64,000 bases of DNA, from contig MU859124.1 of NCBI GenBank assembly GCA_033297205.1, positions 103,542 to 167,541 of the forward strand, in the 5' to 3' direction. Each line of letters starts with the position of its first letter. The first letter of the stretch is position 1. Below the pieces are notes generated by a model. It worked only from the letters and a program-made list of their open reading frames with translations, ran no database searches and was not told the DNA's origin. The position numbers were made by a program, and so were the translations under genes. Source of the DNA: Pseudoneurospora amorphoporcata. Its lineage: Eukaryota > Ascomycota > Sordariomycetes > Sordariales > Sordariaceae. This document shows positions 12,389 to 24,652 of the stretch, piece by piece.

Positions 12389-15300
12389 TCAGTACATGCC
12401 ATCACCGGGGAAGCTGCTCCGTGAAGAATTCGCCGGGTTTTGCATTCCTTGACTCGTCGTCGATGAACCTGCATCGCTACTAGGGGTAGCGGGCTCGACA
12501 ACTCTGTTCCTGATGGTCATGATCCACTCGTGCTGCAACAGCTCCATGGCGGTCGCGCGCTTGGTGGAATCCCGGATGAAACAGCGTCTCAGGAAATCGA
12601 TACCTTGAAGGCTGAGCTGGTCTTGACTGGGCAGCTGGGGCGGGTTGCCTTGGGCAATGTTGTACATGATGGCCCACTCGTTGTCCAAGTTGGCCCATGG
12701 CCTCCGACCGGTCGCCATCTCGAGGATGACACAGCCGAGAGACCAAATGTCAACCGCTCCGAAGTGACCGGGATTATCCCCCTTGATCACTTCGGGCGAC
12801 ATGTACATGGGCGTGCCTGTCATTGACTTGTTGGGCTTGGTGCTGGTGAGGTCTTGCACTAACGTCCGTCCCTGGCGGGCGATGAGTTTGGCCGCACCAA
12901 AATCGACATACTTGATTATGCCGTTGTGGTCGAGGAGGATATCTGTAACACGCAGTTAGCATCGGAAAACACTTGGCAGGAAGCAACTGGAAGGCAAACT
13001 TACTCTCTGGTTTGATATCGCGATGGGCAATCTTCAACTCGTGAAGGTACGCAAGACCTTCGAGAAGCTGCAACGCGTAAACCATGATAACCTGTTCGTC
13101 CTCAATTCTGCCATGCTCCAGCAAATTGGCAAGAGAGCCTCCGGAACAGAACTCCATGAACATGTACACGCGGTCGCGATGGACCTCGATACCGTAGTAA
13201 GAAACCACGTTGGGGTGATCGACCGTCTCCAGAACCCGCATTTCATCCCTGATCTGACCAGCAATACTGGGGATCAATTTAGGATCTTGCAGGCGAATCT
13301 CCTTCACGGCCATCAGCTGACCGGTATCAAGGTTCACAGCCGCGTACACGTTGCCGAAAGTTCCACCACCCACAAAGTGACCTTGCTGCCATCTCATGGT
13401 GAAGTTGGTCGCTGTTGAGGAGAGCCACGCAAGTGACCGATCCACCTCGTTAGAAGCTTCCAGGACTCTGCCCATGGCAGATTGTTGCAGTAAAATCTCC
13501 TTTCTGTAGTTGTCAACTCTTGCCAGCTCTTCGAGACGATGTTCTTGGTAGTATTTGGCTGCTTCATTGTCATCCAACATTTGACCCTTATTGAGGCGCT
13601 TGATCTGATTGACGAGGCCCTCCAAGCGCTGCTTCTCCGCCTGGGCGGCCACGCTGGATCTGGCACCCATGATGTCGAAGTGAGATATCAAGAGCGCCAT
13701 ACACCCAGCAACCTTGGCCCTCAATCTCGCATACTCATCATCGCCGAGGGCGAGTATATGTCTTCCACGAGTCATTCCCATGGCGAACTCCAAGGCTTGC
13801 ACGGCCCAGCGGAATGTTTTCCGATCTGAGGAAATGCAGTCGTCACAGATGAAGCTAACCCAGTCCAAGGCAAGCTTGGTAAGTTTCAGGTTATTCATCG
13901 TGCGTCGGTTGTTGTCCATGTATGGCAAAGACCGCTGGCCGAACTCGGTTGCGAAGATGAAACACGTCTGGATTAGTTCTTGGCAGTTGAGACCTCGTGT
14001 CTGTCGCCGAATGGTTTCCACGCTGTCCATGAAAGCGTTCGAGAGCTTGAAGGCAACCTTGCGGATCTCCATCAGCCTGATATTGACCTTTTGCAGGTTT
14101 GATCTCTGCTCTACCACTGGGTCGACCTGCATATCAATCGTGTCGATGAAGGCCTTGCGAGCATTCAACAGTCTGGGTTGGCAGCCGCCGGCAATAAGTC
14201 GCATGTGCCCTAACTTGATGTCCAAAGGCTCATCGCGAACTCTGAGGGTATGGACTAGCCCAAGCCACGGTGGTGAATTTTCGGCTTTGATAAGGAGAAG
14301 GTAGGGATCGGATGGATCCTCAATGGCGGCCTCATATGAGAAAGTACCCATCAGCACTTGGATCTCATCGTCGCGGTTGAGAAGTGTCGGGGAGGCAATA
14401 ATGAGTATGTCTTTGTGTTCAGGACTGCCACTGTAGACCTGGAAATGGCCCGTTTCTATCAGACGGTCGTACAGTGCCCGGAGCCGCTGAGGATCAAAAG
14501 CGATGGTGTAATCGCATGCATTTTCGTAATTGTCGTTCAACATCCTGGAGAAACGCTGCAGCATTCGGTGCCGAACTCGGACGGAGTCTAGAATCTGTTT
14601 ATACCGCTTAGTCATCTCGGCCACGCTCTCTTTTGGCCTTCGTTGGAGCTCCTTTTCGAAAGTCTGGCTCAGCCGGTTCCAGGCCTTGAAGGTCAGAGAA
14701 CTGAACTGTTCCGCGACTTCCACGTCGCCGTGTGTCAAGTAACGCCCGATTTCGTTTCCGAAACCCCACTCTTGGAAGAGCAGTTCGGCCTCCTTGAATG
14801 TGTTCTTGTTGCCGCTGAGCTTCCAGTTCAACAGCTTGAAATAGTACTTGAGGGCATCCAGGATGACACGGTCGAAATCCTCATCAATACATGGAGGCAA
14901 GTCCCAACCGGGCTCCGGTCGAGCGATTTCCATGTACTCGCACTTGATCTTGATGGCGAGCTTCAGAAGAACCTGGAACTGTGTGATCATTTGATCTTGC
15001 ATCATGGGGTTTTGTTGTGCCGAGTCCTTCATCTTCTTGGCATAAGCCAACCGCATCTTGATGATCTCCTCGATGAGTCGGGATGGGAAACTGATGAGGG
15101 TGAGCAACTCCTCGATGTATGGGGGGAGATGGCGCTTCTGGAAGGCTTCGGCATTTTCGATGAGCGTATCCTTGGCCTTGGTGATGACACGAGAGATGCC
15201 ATCCAGCCTGCTCTTCTTCTTTAAGCTTTTCGGTTCCGAGCCCTTATCTTCGTGTAGTGACTTGAGACCCTCCTCCTTCATGAGACGATCGAGGAAAGAT

Positions 15301-16559
15301 GATTCGTCACTGAGACCGTTCCCACTGGGCGACTTTTCCTTGGTGCGGGAGAAGTCGAGAGCATCGTTGCCGACCCACTTTTTCAGGATCGACAGCTCCG
15401 TGTTGATCATCTCATTGACGTTGTACCATGATATCACCGCATCGCAGGTCTTCTGATAGGCAGAATAAACACCAGGCTTGAGGGCGGTCATGAGTTCCCT
15501 ACTGGACGGATACAGGCTCTCGAGTTTTTCGATCTTATTGACCACGTCGCGAACCTGCTCGAATGGCGGCTTCCCTGCCTCGCTCTCTCCAGCAATCGCA
15601 AAGTTGATGATGTCGTTGATGGATCGGTCCAGCGCTGCGCGAGCGTCTTCCACAACCCTCTTCTGGACTGGCAGATGTCTACCGCATAACCTTGCCCGGA
15701 TCCCAAGCCATAGCTCTACGTTGTGGGCCGACTTTGCAAATTCCTCGTCGTTGGAGCCGATGAGACGCTTCTTCTCTTGCCTCACGATATCACCGGTGAG
15801 CACAGCCTCCAGCATGCCGTGCCATTCTAGTCTCTCGCGGCTCTCGGGGTCTCTCAGGTCATCCTCGGTAATCTGGATGTCCTCGTTATTAACGAACATG
15901 ATATGCGCATCGTCGTAGCTGTCGAACGGGCCTTCGGAATTTGGTGTTTCGCCTTCGGAATCGGAATCGTACTGCTCGCCGGAGCCGTAAGCGTCGAAGT
16001 AGTCGCTGTTGTAGTCCTGTTGACGTAATCTGCGCACATACTCTCTCTCCTGTGCTTTGAAGGTTGAGGTGCCGGCCAAGGGTCGTGGTCTGGAGCCGTC
16101 GCGGGCATGGAGACCGTTGGCCGTATAGGACGAAGGCGGGCCTTGTGGGGGTCTGCGCTGGTTGTAGGGCTGATATGTGTTGGAGGGCGTCCTGGCAGGG
16201 GCGGTGGGGCGCTGTGGTCGCGATGGAGTCCCATTGGCATAGGTCTCGGAGCTAGCACCGCGGCGACTGCTCGAACCATTGGTTACCTGGAGAGGTAGGG
16301 AGCTGGTCAGGGACCCGGGCACCAGAGAAGGGACCGAGCCGGCATGACTATCGACATATCGGCTCAAAGAACCCAGCTCGTCAATCTGCTCTCGGATGTG
16401 GTGATCATCGTGAGCGTCGGTTGAGGAATTGGAATTATCCGAATCATTGGCATGGGCAACCTGCGGTCGGGAAACAGTCTTGTGCTTGTCGGGCCGGGCA
16501 ATCGGCTCATCGTCCGTCTGCGAGAAGCGCACAGCACGGGGAGAAAGCTCGCTGGCCAT
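12389..16559 (-). CDS. os-4: MAPKKK of the HOG/osmosensing pathway (SSK22/os-4 type)
   Basis: The exons, in order of transcription, are 16559-13004 and 12942-12389, separated by a 61-bp intron (GTAAGT...CAG); the product is 1369 residues. The kinase domain is C-terminal. The glycine loop GGGTFGNVY starts near residue 1064, the catalytic Lys in MAVKEI is about 1086 and HRDIKPEN is about 1179-1186, split by the intron. DFG is about 1199, followed by an APE-like MSPEVIKG. The long N-terminal regulatory half, length and kinase type match the Ssk2/Ssk22/Wis4/OS-4 family. These phosphorylate the MAPKK of the Hog1 cascade in osmotic stress and phenylpyrrole response. The ATG at 16559 is the first in frame; 105 further codons upstream are open but contain no ATG. 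All catalytic motifs are present. Confidence 0.93.
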
Positions 16560-19303
16560 TGTGGGTCGAGGGATTGTATGTAACGAAGGGGTAGGATCGT
16601 CAATCGTCAGCGGGATGGTCGTCGACTGTTCACCGCCCGATGCGATACGAGGCCGCCCGTCCGGAGAGGTCGGTCGCGGTCGCGGTCGATGGCGGTGTCG
16701 ATAGTCAATGTCTGTGGCTGCGTATGCGTGTGCGTGAATATCTGTGTTGCGTGTTCGGCGTGTCTTTCTTTCTCGAGGATAATGCTCGTCGGGGCGGTCC
16801 CGTCGGGTCCGATGGTCGGGGTCGTTCCTCTGTCTGTCGGAGCCTCGGTGGGAGCCGTGATGTCTTAATGTCAAGATTCAAGGAATGTATGGAATCGAAG
16901 AGGCTGCAGCAAAATCACCCACTGCTGCTTGGGGAAACAAAGCTGACACGCGGGCCCTGCTTGTCCATGGGGTGTAAGCGAGAAATGAGGAAAGGGCCGT
17001 CGGAGATCGATCAATTGATCGTTTTTATGTCAGCGGCGGCGTAAATAATGGAAAACGGCTGTATCCAGTGTTTCGGGTTCGAGGATTGTCGCGGCCTGGG
17101 GTCCTGGTGGCGACGGAAAAGGGGGAGTCCTTGCGTCGGGATGAATGCAGCGATGCAGTGATGTCCGCGGCAGTCCCCGGACCGTCTTCAGTTGGGAGGG
17201 ACCTTGGGACCTGGGCGCTCTGCCTGAGGTGTTATTGATTTTTATTGTTAAGGTACCACCACTTCCGGCCTAGCCCAGTTCGGTCCGTGCCAGGGGCAGT
17301 GCGGTAGTGCTCCGCGTCCTACGAGTTATCAGGCGGTCTGTACTTGTGAAGTAGCACCGGTCCCACCATGGAAACTGTCTCGAATAATGGGGCGGACGGA
17401 CAGCAGTAGTGTCGGGTGTCCCAGACGAGTGAAAGAGGAGAAGCGAAAGTTCGTGATGTCTCTGGCAGAGAAGGTGGAGAGGTTGGATTGAAAAGTCCTA
17501 CTTTGAAGTGCAGGTGCCGCCGAGTAGGGGCAGCCTAAGGTACCACCGAATGCCCGTGGGCCTTTAATCTGGGGTGGGTTTTGATGACAGAAACGCAAAG
17601 TGTTCTAACGAACCCACACTTCCACAGTAGCAGCATCCCAACGGTGGCCAACGAGAATCTCTCATTTCAAACTCAAATGAAGAGCACCTGGGGACGGGTT
17701 GGAGGTTGGCGGAGTCTTTGTGTTAGTGATTCTGTCTTGGCTCCTCCTTGGCCCTATCACTCCAGCTCGTAGTGGGACTCTCTTACAGCACTGACCGTGA
17801 ACAGGCTGAACAACCGCAACGAAAGGAATCAATAATATGATGATGGTGATGTATTGAGTTGTAGAGAGAGAGAGACACTCGTAGAGTCTGGAGGTCTAGA
17901 AATGAGGGAGAGGGAGCCCTGTACGGTGGAGCCATGGCGGCTCACCTCCAACATTGACTTTGCTTTGCGAACAAACAGTCTCTAATAACAGGCGGTGTTA
18001 AGAACAGCCTCAACATTGAGGGGCCATCACTAGCACTAACACCCAGAGGTCACAGTGCAGCCGGAACAAATGAAGCAGCGGCCTCGAGAGCAACTGCAGC
18101 ATCGTGACTATCACCCGCCGCCTTGCTTTCTGGGCAAGAGCGGGGAAAGACATTGGCGAAGACTGGGCTGACTGGCACGACTGGGTTCACTGGGTTCACT
18201 GGGGCCCGGGTGATGCGGTAGAGGCAGTGATGGCTGATCTTTGCCAGTCTTTCACCCGATCAATGGCAAATGGCATTCTAGATTCCCTTGCTCGACATTG
18301 CCTTGCTCTCTCCTGATGCCGCTCGATGGTTTTAGTAGTGCATGTCATGTACATGGCATTGCTAGTGAGCGGCAATTTCCAACGGCTTTGGCCCGGTTTG
18401 ACAGTCCCGGTCGTGCGACAAGGCTGGCAGTTCGTTGCTCTGAGTGCCAGGCTTGTCTGGGGCTGTTCACACGGGATTCGCACGGGACGGCATATATGCC
18501 CTGATCAACCTCCACTTTCAGAGCCGGAGGCGCCATTGATAAAGCGCCCACGATCTCAATTCTATAGGAGGATCGGACATTGAACGCGGTCGATATGATC
18601 GATCGGGCATTGCCACCGCGCCCGCAGCTGGCTCACCAGCGCACTTGACCACAACATCGTGATGGAACCAGAGGGGATTCCGAGCTCGAACCACCGTTCA
18701 TCTTGCCATAGTTCGTATCTGCCTAGGAGATTCGGGAGCATGGGAATTGTCAATTGTCGTACCAGATATGAGCTTTTTGAAACAATAGACATGCGAAATT
18801 TCGGGTGAAAGGTTCATTTGACCGGCTTTCTCCCGGTCCAATGTCCGACATGGAGGTGCGATTGGTTCGAAGCTCTGCTGTCGTTGCTGTGGAAGAGTTG
18901 ACTTTTGATTCAAGCTTCTGCTAAGCCACAAGAATTGCGGGGGGCGCCACAGTCTTTCTCCAGGTTTTTACTGAACCAAACATATTTGCTAAATGTGGCG
19001 CGATCTTGAGCCACATCCGCCATGGCAGCGCAAGAGCTATGACGCTTTGGAGGTTGAGCGCGACGCCTAGACGCGTATAGTTTAATTGGAAAATTCACCA
19101 TTGCGCGTCGAGCGCGACGGGAGTGCGGAACGGACCACAAGCAATCTGACCATCGAAGGCGGGACAATAGCAACAAACAACAGACAGCTTCATTCAATTC
19201 CTACAGATTCCGCACCCATTGAGCCTAATCAAGTCGCCATGTCCATCGTCAAAACGGGTTAACAAACAACAACATTGATGGCGAACATATTTAGTATATC
19301 AAT
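16560..19303. other. Divergent intergenic region
   Basis: This is the shared upstream region of the MAPKKK (leftward) and the Sld3-like gene (rightward), about 2.7 kb. No gene is supportable. The part adjoining 16559 is open in the MAPKKK frame but without ATG and is probably its leader. Short open frames near 17329-17598 and 18104-18583 have no family resemblance. Confidence 0.5.
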
Positions 19304-22300
19304 ATGTCCTTTTCGCTTAGACGCACTTCTGGCGCGTCACGTCCCACGTCATCAAGATCTATATCTGCACCGACGCCATCCTTAACGGCCGCCATAGGAC
19401 TAGCGTTTCCAGCAATACCAGCATCACCAGTCAAACAGATTTCCCCCACGAGACAGAGCCATGGTTCCCCTGATGTCACTGATGTCAGGAAGCGCAAGAG
19501 GGAGGCCGCTGGCTTCTCTCAAGCGGGAGATGGCCTCTTGAAGGCCTCGGTCGTGCTCAAGGTATGTTAGTGCCATTCTGACCTCGAATCACTTTCCTCC
19601 CATGTCCCGTTAGTAACTGACCGTCTGTTGTTCTCCTAGCCACATCCCTCCAGCCTGACCGACAAGCCGCGCATTCTGTCCCCGTTGATGCTTCTTCCAC
19701 GAGAACACTTGCCTCTGTCGGCTCTCGACCTTTCTCAACCGCAGGGCGATTTTCCTCCTAGCCGCTTCTACGAATCGCGTATTAAGATCTTGGACCTCGA
19801 AGGTCGATTGGGCTCAAACATACTTCTTGCCCGATCCGAGGCCAATCGCATGCTATATGCGATTGAGCGTGAAAGCGATGGTTTATACACACTATGCAAG
19901 CTTGCGTCATGGGTCGACGTTGATGTCCTGGCCCAGTCCGCAACCGTCGTATCGAGCCAACGGATGAAAAGTTGCAAGCCATCCCAGCTGGAGATTGTCG
20001 CTACGGGGCCCCTAATCACACCACAAATGTACAAGGAGACGAAGCGTCGAAAGCTTGCGATCGAGGAGATTCAGTCCTCGCTTATCCGAAAGCGGTCAAA
20101 CACGACAACCACTACTGAGCAGGAGCCTTTGTCTCAGCTGCCTACACCAGTATCAGGGAGTCCTGAATTCAAGAGCTTCGAAAACCAATCCCTATTAGAA
20201 CCAGCCGAGGCACCGACAGTGTCGAACAAACCCAATCTGCCAGCTGCTCCTCCACATCCTACGGAAGACGTATTGTCGCAACCAACCGCCGAAGGAATTT
20301 TCCAAAACATTAGGATGCAATATTTCGAGGCTTTATACCATTCAAAAGGCTCATTGGCGTATTTTGCAAAGGGGCCGCTCTCTAGGGCACGAGCGGCTTT
20401 CCACTTAGACTGCGACTTGAATCTCGAAATGAACGACCTCATTGATTTCCTCAGGAGTCTCGTCATGACGACAGCTTTGATAGACAAGAAGTATCGCGAA
20501 ACTTTGCCCGAAGTCATCGGCAAGATGAAGACTGTTGTGGAGGACTCCGATCAAGGACGTTCGCAGTCGAAGCCTAGAAAGAAGAGGGCCAAGAAACTAA
20601 AGCTCGGCAAAAATGGACTGTATCCATCGGAAGAGGAGCATATCGAGCGATGGTGGGTGATGCACAAGCCGAGTACTATACAAGACGATGGGAAAATGGC
20701 CACTGCGCCAGAGGCCAAACACCACATCTCGGTCCTGCGGCGTCGGGAGACTCAGTTGCAGATGATCATAATACTCGAGATACTGGCTCTTGAGCCTCTA
20801 ACCAGACTGCTAGCAGCCACACAGGATAGCCAATTACCAGGCATGGAGACTCAAGAAACAATAGGAGGCACCAAACCGGAAGCACACAAAAAGAAGAACA
20901 AGACGGCCAACTTACCACTGTTGGTGGACATGCACGCCGATCGCCTCTGCATCTGGCAGAGCACAACTTTGGATGAAGTTAAGGCTTTGACAGAATCACA
21001 GCCTTCTGCCGGTGATCAAGAGTCGCCAGCAGAGGATAGTAATTCAGATCCTTTGCGAGATTTCTGTGTCGACATTGTCGTGCCATTGTAAGTGATTATC
21101 CATTACCAGCCATGAACTCGGATGCTGACAAACTACTGCAGTTTCTCTGCTCGATTACCCAAGCTTTGCGACTCCATCAACCGCAAGCTAGGCGGTCCGG
21201 TGATACAAGCCCTCAAAGAAAAGGCCAAGACAGTTGCAGCATCCAAGCCAAAGCCTGGCGCCCCCGCGAAACGAGTTACGGCGACTAAAAGGGAGAACGA
21301 CAGAACTCTTCAGCGTGTGCTCTCCAATGAACGCATGAGGCGAAGTGTCTCGAGGGGTCCATCTGGGACGATCGCACTGCTGCGCTCGGCAAGTGCAACT
21401 GCAATCCCTGGCCTGAAAAGAGAGGGCAGCGAGCCCTTGTTGGGAATGATACCCAAGAACGAGGCTGTAGCGGTTAAAGAGAAGAACGTTTCCATCTTCT
21501 CGCGGACTGCTGGGTCTTTGGCAAACAACCAAGACGCCAAGGCAGAGAAGAAGGCACGTCTCGAGGCCGAGCTCAAGGAGGCCATTTCCGCGCTTAAGAA
21601 GCCAAACCGGGCCCTGGCTGGAAAGGAGATTGTGGAGGAGGCTGAGAGACGTACAGCCCAGCCCAAGAGTAGTGAGTATTATCCTAAACCCCTTCGGCAC
21701 GGAGCAAGACTAACAGCCTTTCAGAGCTTAACAAAAAGCAACCAAGAGCCGCCGGCGTGCAAGTCAAGGCAACCCCGGCAAACAATCGCTTCAAGGACGT
21801 ATTCGCCAAAGAATCACAGCCTCTGCACCTGGATCATCTCCTCGAAAAGGATGGTCCTGCCATACCGTCCAGCGCTTCAGTAGTCCCAGCATCTACTTTG
21901 CCTCGCAAGTTCACCAATGTATTTGCCACCTCTACCACCCCCAACGCCAGCGGCGCCAGTCCATCTTCCAAAGGAGGAAATGAAGTCGGACACCAACTCC
22001 CACCGCGTAAGCAAGTCCAAGAGACTCCCCTAAGAAAGAAATCCATCCCACATATTTCCCTCCCTCAAATCGACGAGGAAGAAGTCGAGGAAGCGACCCC
22101 GGTACTGCCGTCGAAGAACGTGAACGTCCACGTGCAAGTGACCCCCATGCGCAAACAGCGCTTCACGCAGCAGAAACTACCAGTACCTCGCCCAGATGGT
22201 CATTTGCAGGTACAGGTCCAGGCACAAAGGCTGGCAACAACACCTCAACGAAAGCGACAAATTCAGGGAACGCCTATGCGACATCGCAAGTCCCTACAAT

Positions 22301-22824
22301 CACTCCCTCAGATAGTGGAGGAAGATGATCCATTAACCCACAGTATCCCTTCTTCTTCGCCGATCTTTGCAAAAAGGTCGACGGTTGCGCCTACGTTTAA
22401 CAGGGCTGTAAAGCAACAGCACCAGCAACAACAGCAATACCTAGTCCCTCCCACGCCCCTCGGCAATCGCTCCAGTAATAAAGGAGCAGCTGCAGCTACG
22501 ACGACAACAGGGGCAGATTTCCTTCCATCTTCTCCTGGATTTGCATTCATCGAGACCCCGTTGAACAACGCAAAGTCAAAGACGGTATCTGCCACGACCG
22601 CCGGAGTCGTTGATGACACTCCGATTAAATCCAGGCTTTCTGCCTTCACCTCCATACCCGGGGCCGGGGCAAGTGAGCATAACCATCCTTTCAGCAGTAG
22701 CAGTAGCCGTCAAAGCAGTCGTGGTGGTGGAGGGGTTCCGAAAATCAAGAAAGAGAAGGACACATCGCCGGTTAGTATATACCAGCGCTTGGGGTGGGAC
22801 GATACAGATGATGACTTGGCATAA
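19304..22824 (+). CDS. SLD3: DNA replication initiation regulator, Sld3-like
   Basis: Four exons (19304-19561, 19640-21087, 21142-21671, 21725-22824), with introns of 78, 54 and 53 bp and good GT/CTAAC/AG signals, encode 1111 residues. The frame is conserved at each junction. About residues 100-170 hold a conserved-looking block (LPLSALDLSQ, KILDLEGRLG, YAIERESDGLYTLCKLASW). About residues 300-390 contain LAYFAKGPLSRARAAF followed by helical sequence, resembling the Cdc45-binding domain of the Sld3/Treslin family. The C-terminal third is disordered and basic, with repeated T-P-x-K/R sites, as expected for a protein whose CDK phosphorylation drives Dpb11 binding. It would act in the nucleus at origins, loading Cdc45. 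Assignment is by motif memory, not alignment. Confidence 0.75.
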
Positions 22825-23214
22825 ACAGTTGACATTTCTTGTGGTTCGTCATTACATATATATACCCTTCAAGGCATCTGCATGCACATCACAGGTTTCA
22901 TCCGTTAGGAAGTAGAAGAGAAGGTCTTCGAACAGGGGCAACAGACAGGGCTGCAGACTGTGTGGCACGAAGATAAATGAGATTTATCAATAGATGAATA
23001 TCGAACATCTTGCTTCATCCATGGCATCTTCATTTTAAGCGTTCGTGTCGTTGTAGCAAGGGCTATGATGTTCCTGGTTCCCTTTTTTTATTTATCCGCC
23101 GCCATGAACGCCGGTATATATAGTGGGGATGATAGGTATCGTAGTATCTTCCTCTACTCCAAGTTTCCACCTCTCTCTTCTGCTTCCTTCCTTCCCCTTT
23201 TTGTGACTGACCAA
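22825..23214. other. Convergent 3' region
   Basis: A 390-base spacer between the stop of the Sld3-like gene and the stop of the convergent Dpb4 gene. It is probably shared by two 3' UTRs. No other feature was seen. Confidence 0.5.
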
Positions 23215-24079
23215 CTAATCACTATCATCATCGAGCGCCTCATCCTCATCCGGCGGCCCGGCCCTCTCCTCATCCTCCTCCCCCTCGTCGCCATCTTGCG
23301 GCTGTTCCTCCTCATTTTCTTCTTCCTCCTCCTCTTCCGCCTCTTCCTCTTCCTCATCATCCTCATCAACCTCTTCATCCGGAACCGTCTCCGCATCCGA
23401 CGGATCCTGATCTTGCTCTTCCCCGTCTACGTCCATCTTTGATGACGATGTATCCACCTTCGCCTTCTTAGCTGACCGAGGTCCTCCTCCTGCTTCTCTG
23501 TCTGTTGTCGATGTAGCTGCTGCTGCGCCGGACGCGGAGGAGGACCGGTTTTGGGAGTGGTTGTTGTCGTTGCCGGCTTGCGAGTTTGCGGCTCCTTGGT
23601 CGCCTTCTGGGTCATTGCCGTCGCCGTCGCCGGCTACGCTGCCGCCAGCACCACCGGACACGGAACCGGAACCACCGAGGCCCTTCTTGGCTGCGGCGAC
23701 TTTTTTGCGGTAGACTGATCGTTTGGAGGTTTGGATTTCGTTAAATTCTGTGGTGGGGGTGGTTGGTTAGTCAGTTATGCTGAAGAAGCGAAAAAGGTTT
23801 GGAGTGAAGGTGGGTGGACGAAGGGAGGGAAGGTGAGGAACAAGATTGGTATGGATGATATGGGATGTTGGATGTAACGTACTAGCAAACTCAGCCTCCA
23901 ACTTCTCCCGCATGAACCCGTACTCAATCTCATCTAGAGCCTTGAACACGTCCGCTGGCATGATGGTCTTCTTGCCTGATGAGACGGTATGTTCGTTTGC
24001 ACTGTTGATTTTAGTGCGTCAGTCAGCGTCAAAATCAGTAGAGCATGACCTGGTGGCCCCCCGGGCGAGGTAGATGGGA

Positions 24080-24113
<34 letters not shown>

Positions 24114-24652
24114 AAGACATACGCATTAGCCAAATGGCTGATAAAGACCGTTGCACTCTTAGTCATGGCCAAAATCGCATTCGCCTGTATCTGCGTATTT
24201 GAAGGCAACACCCCCTTGGCAAGACGGGTGATGATCGATTTCGGCAGCGTGAGATCCTCAATGGTGATGGCGTCGCGCTCCTTTTCCCTTTCCCGTTCCC
24301 GTTCCTTTTCCCGTTCTCGTTCCTTGTCCTTCTCTGATCCTCCTCCTCCTCCACGCTTAGACTCTGATGGTGATGTTGGTCCTGCTCCTGTGGCTGCTGT
24401 GGTTGACATAGCGCGACCCGCCGCAGAAGATGCTGGGGTGGAGTGCTTCTCCGAGGTTGTTGTTGTTGTTGTGGGTACAGGTGGAAGGGATTCAGAGTCC
24501 CGCTCGATGGCGGCCGCGGCGAGGGCGGAGGCTGGGTTGGCGGAGAGAATTGGTTCGCCGGTGGCGGCCATTGTGGTATCTTCGTTAGCTACGATAAATC
24601 GTGCTACCGAGACGTCGCTGCGACGAGCACCGTCGCTTTTCTTTGGTGGCAT
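23215..24652 (-). CDS. DPB4: DNA polymerase epsilon subunit D (Dpb4/POLE3-like histone-fold protein)
   Basis: The exons in transcription order are 24652-24123, 24001-23883 and 23747-23215, with introns of 121 bp (containing an A/T run of about 30) and 135 bp; the product is 393 residues. The histone fold begins near residue 150 with LTLPKSIITRLAKGVLP, continues through KSATVFISHLANA and after the intron NEHTVSSGKKTIMPADVFKALDEIE, then YRKK. This is the NF-YB/Dpb4 type that pairs with Dpb3/POLE4 in Pol epsilon and in ISW2/CHRAC remodelers. It is longer than yeast Dpb4: an Arg/Glu-repeat segment (EREREKERER) precedes the fold and a long Glu/Asp-rich tail follows. The ATG at 24652 (MPPKKSDG) is preferred over an upstream non-AUG extension. 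Confidence 0.9.

Noticed and set aside
12890..12915. Apparent frameshift at the DFG motif of the MAPKKK
   Set aside because: A recount of the T run shows GAT-TTT-GGT in frame after the 61-bp intron; the motif is intact and the first impression was a counting error.
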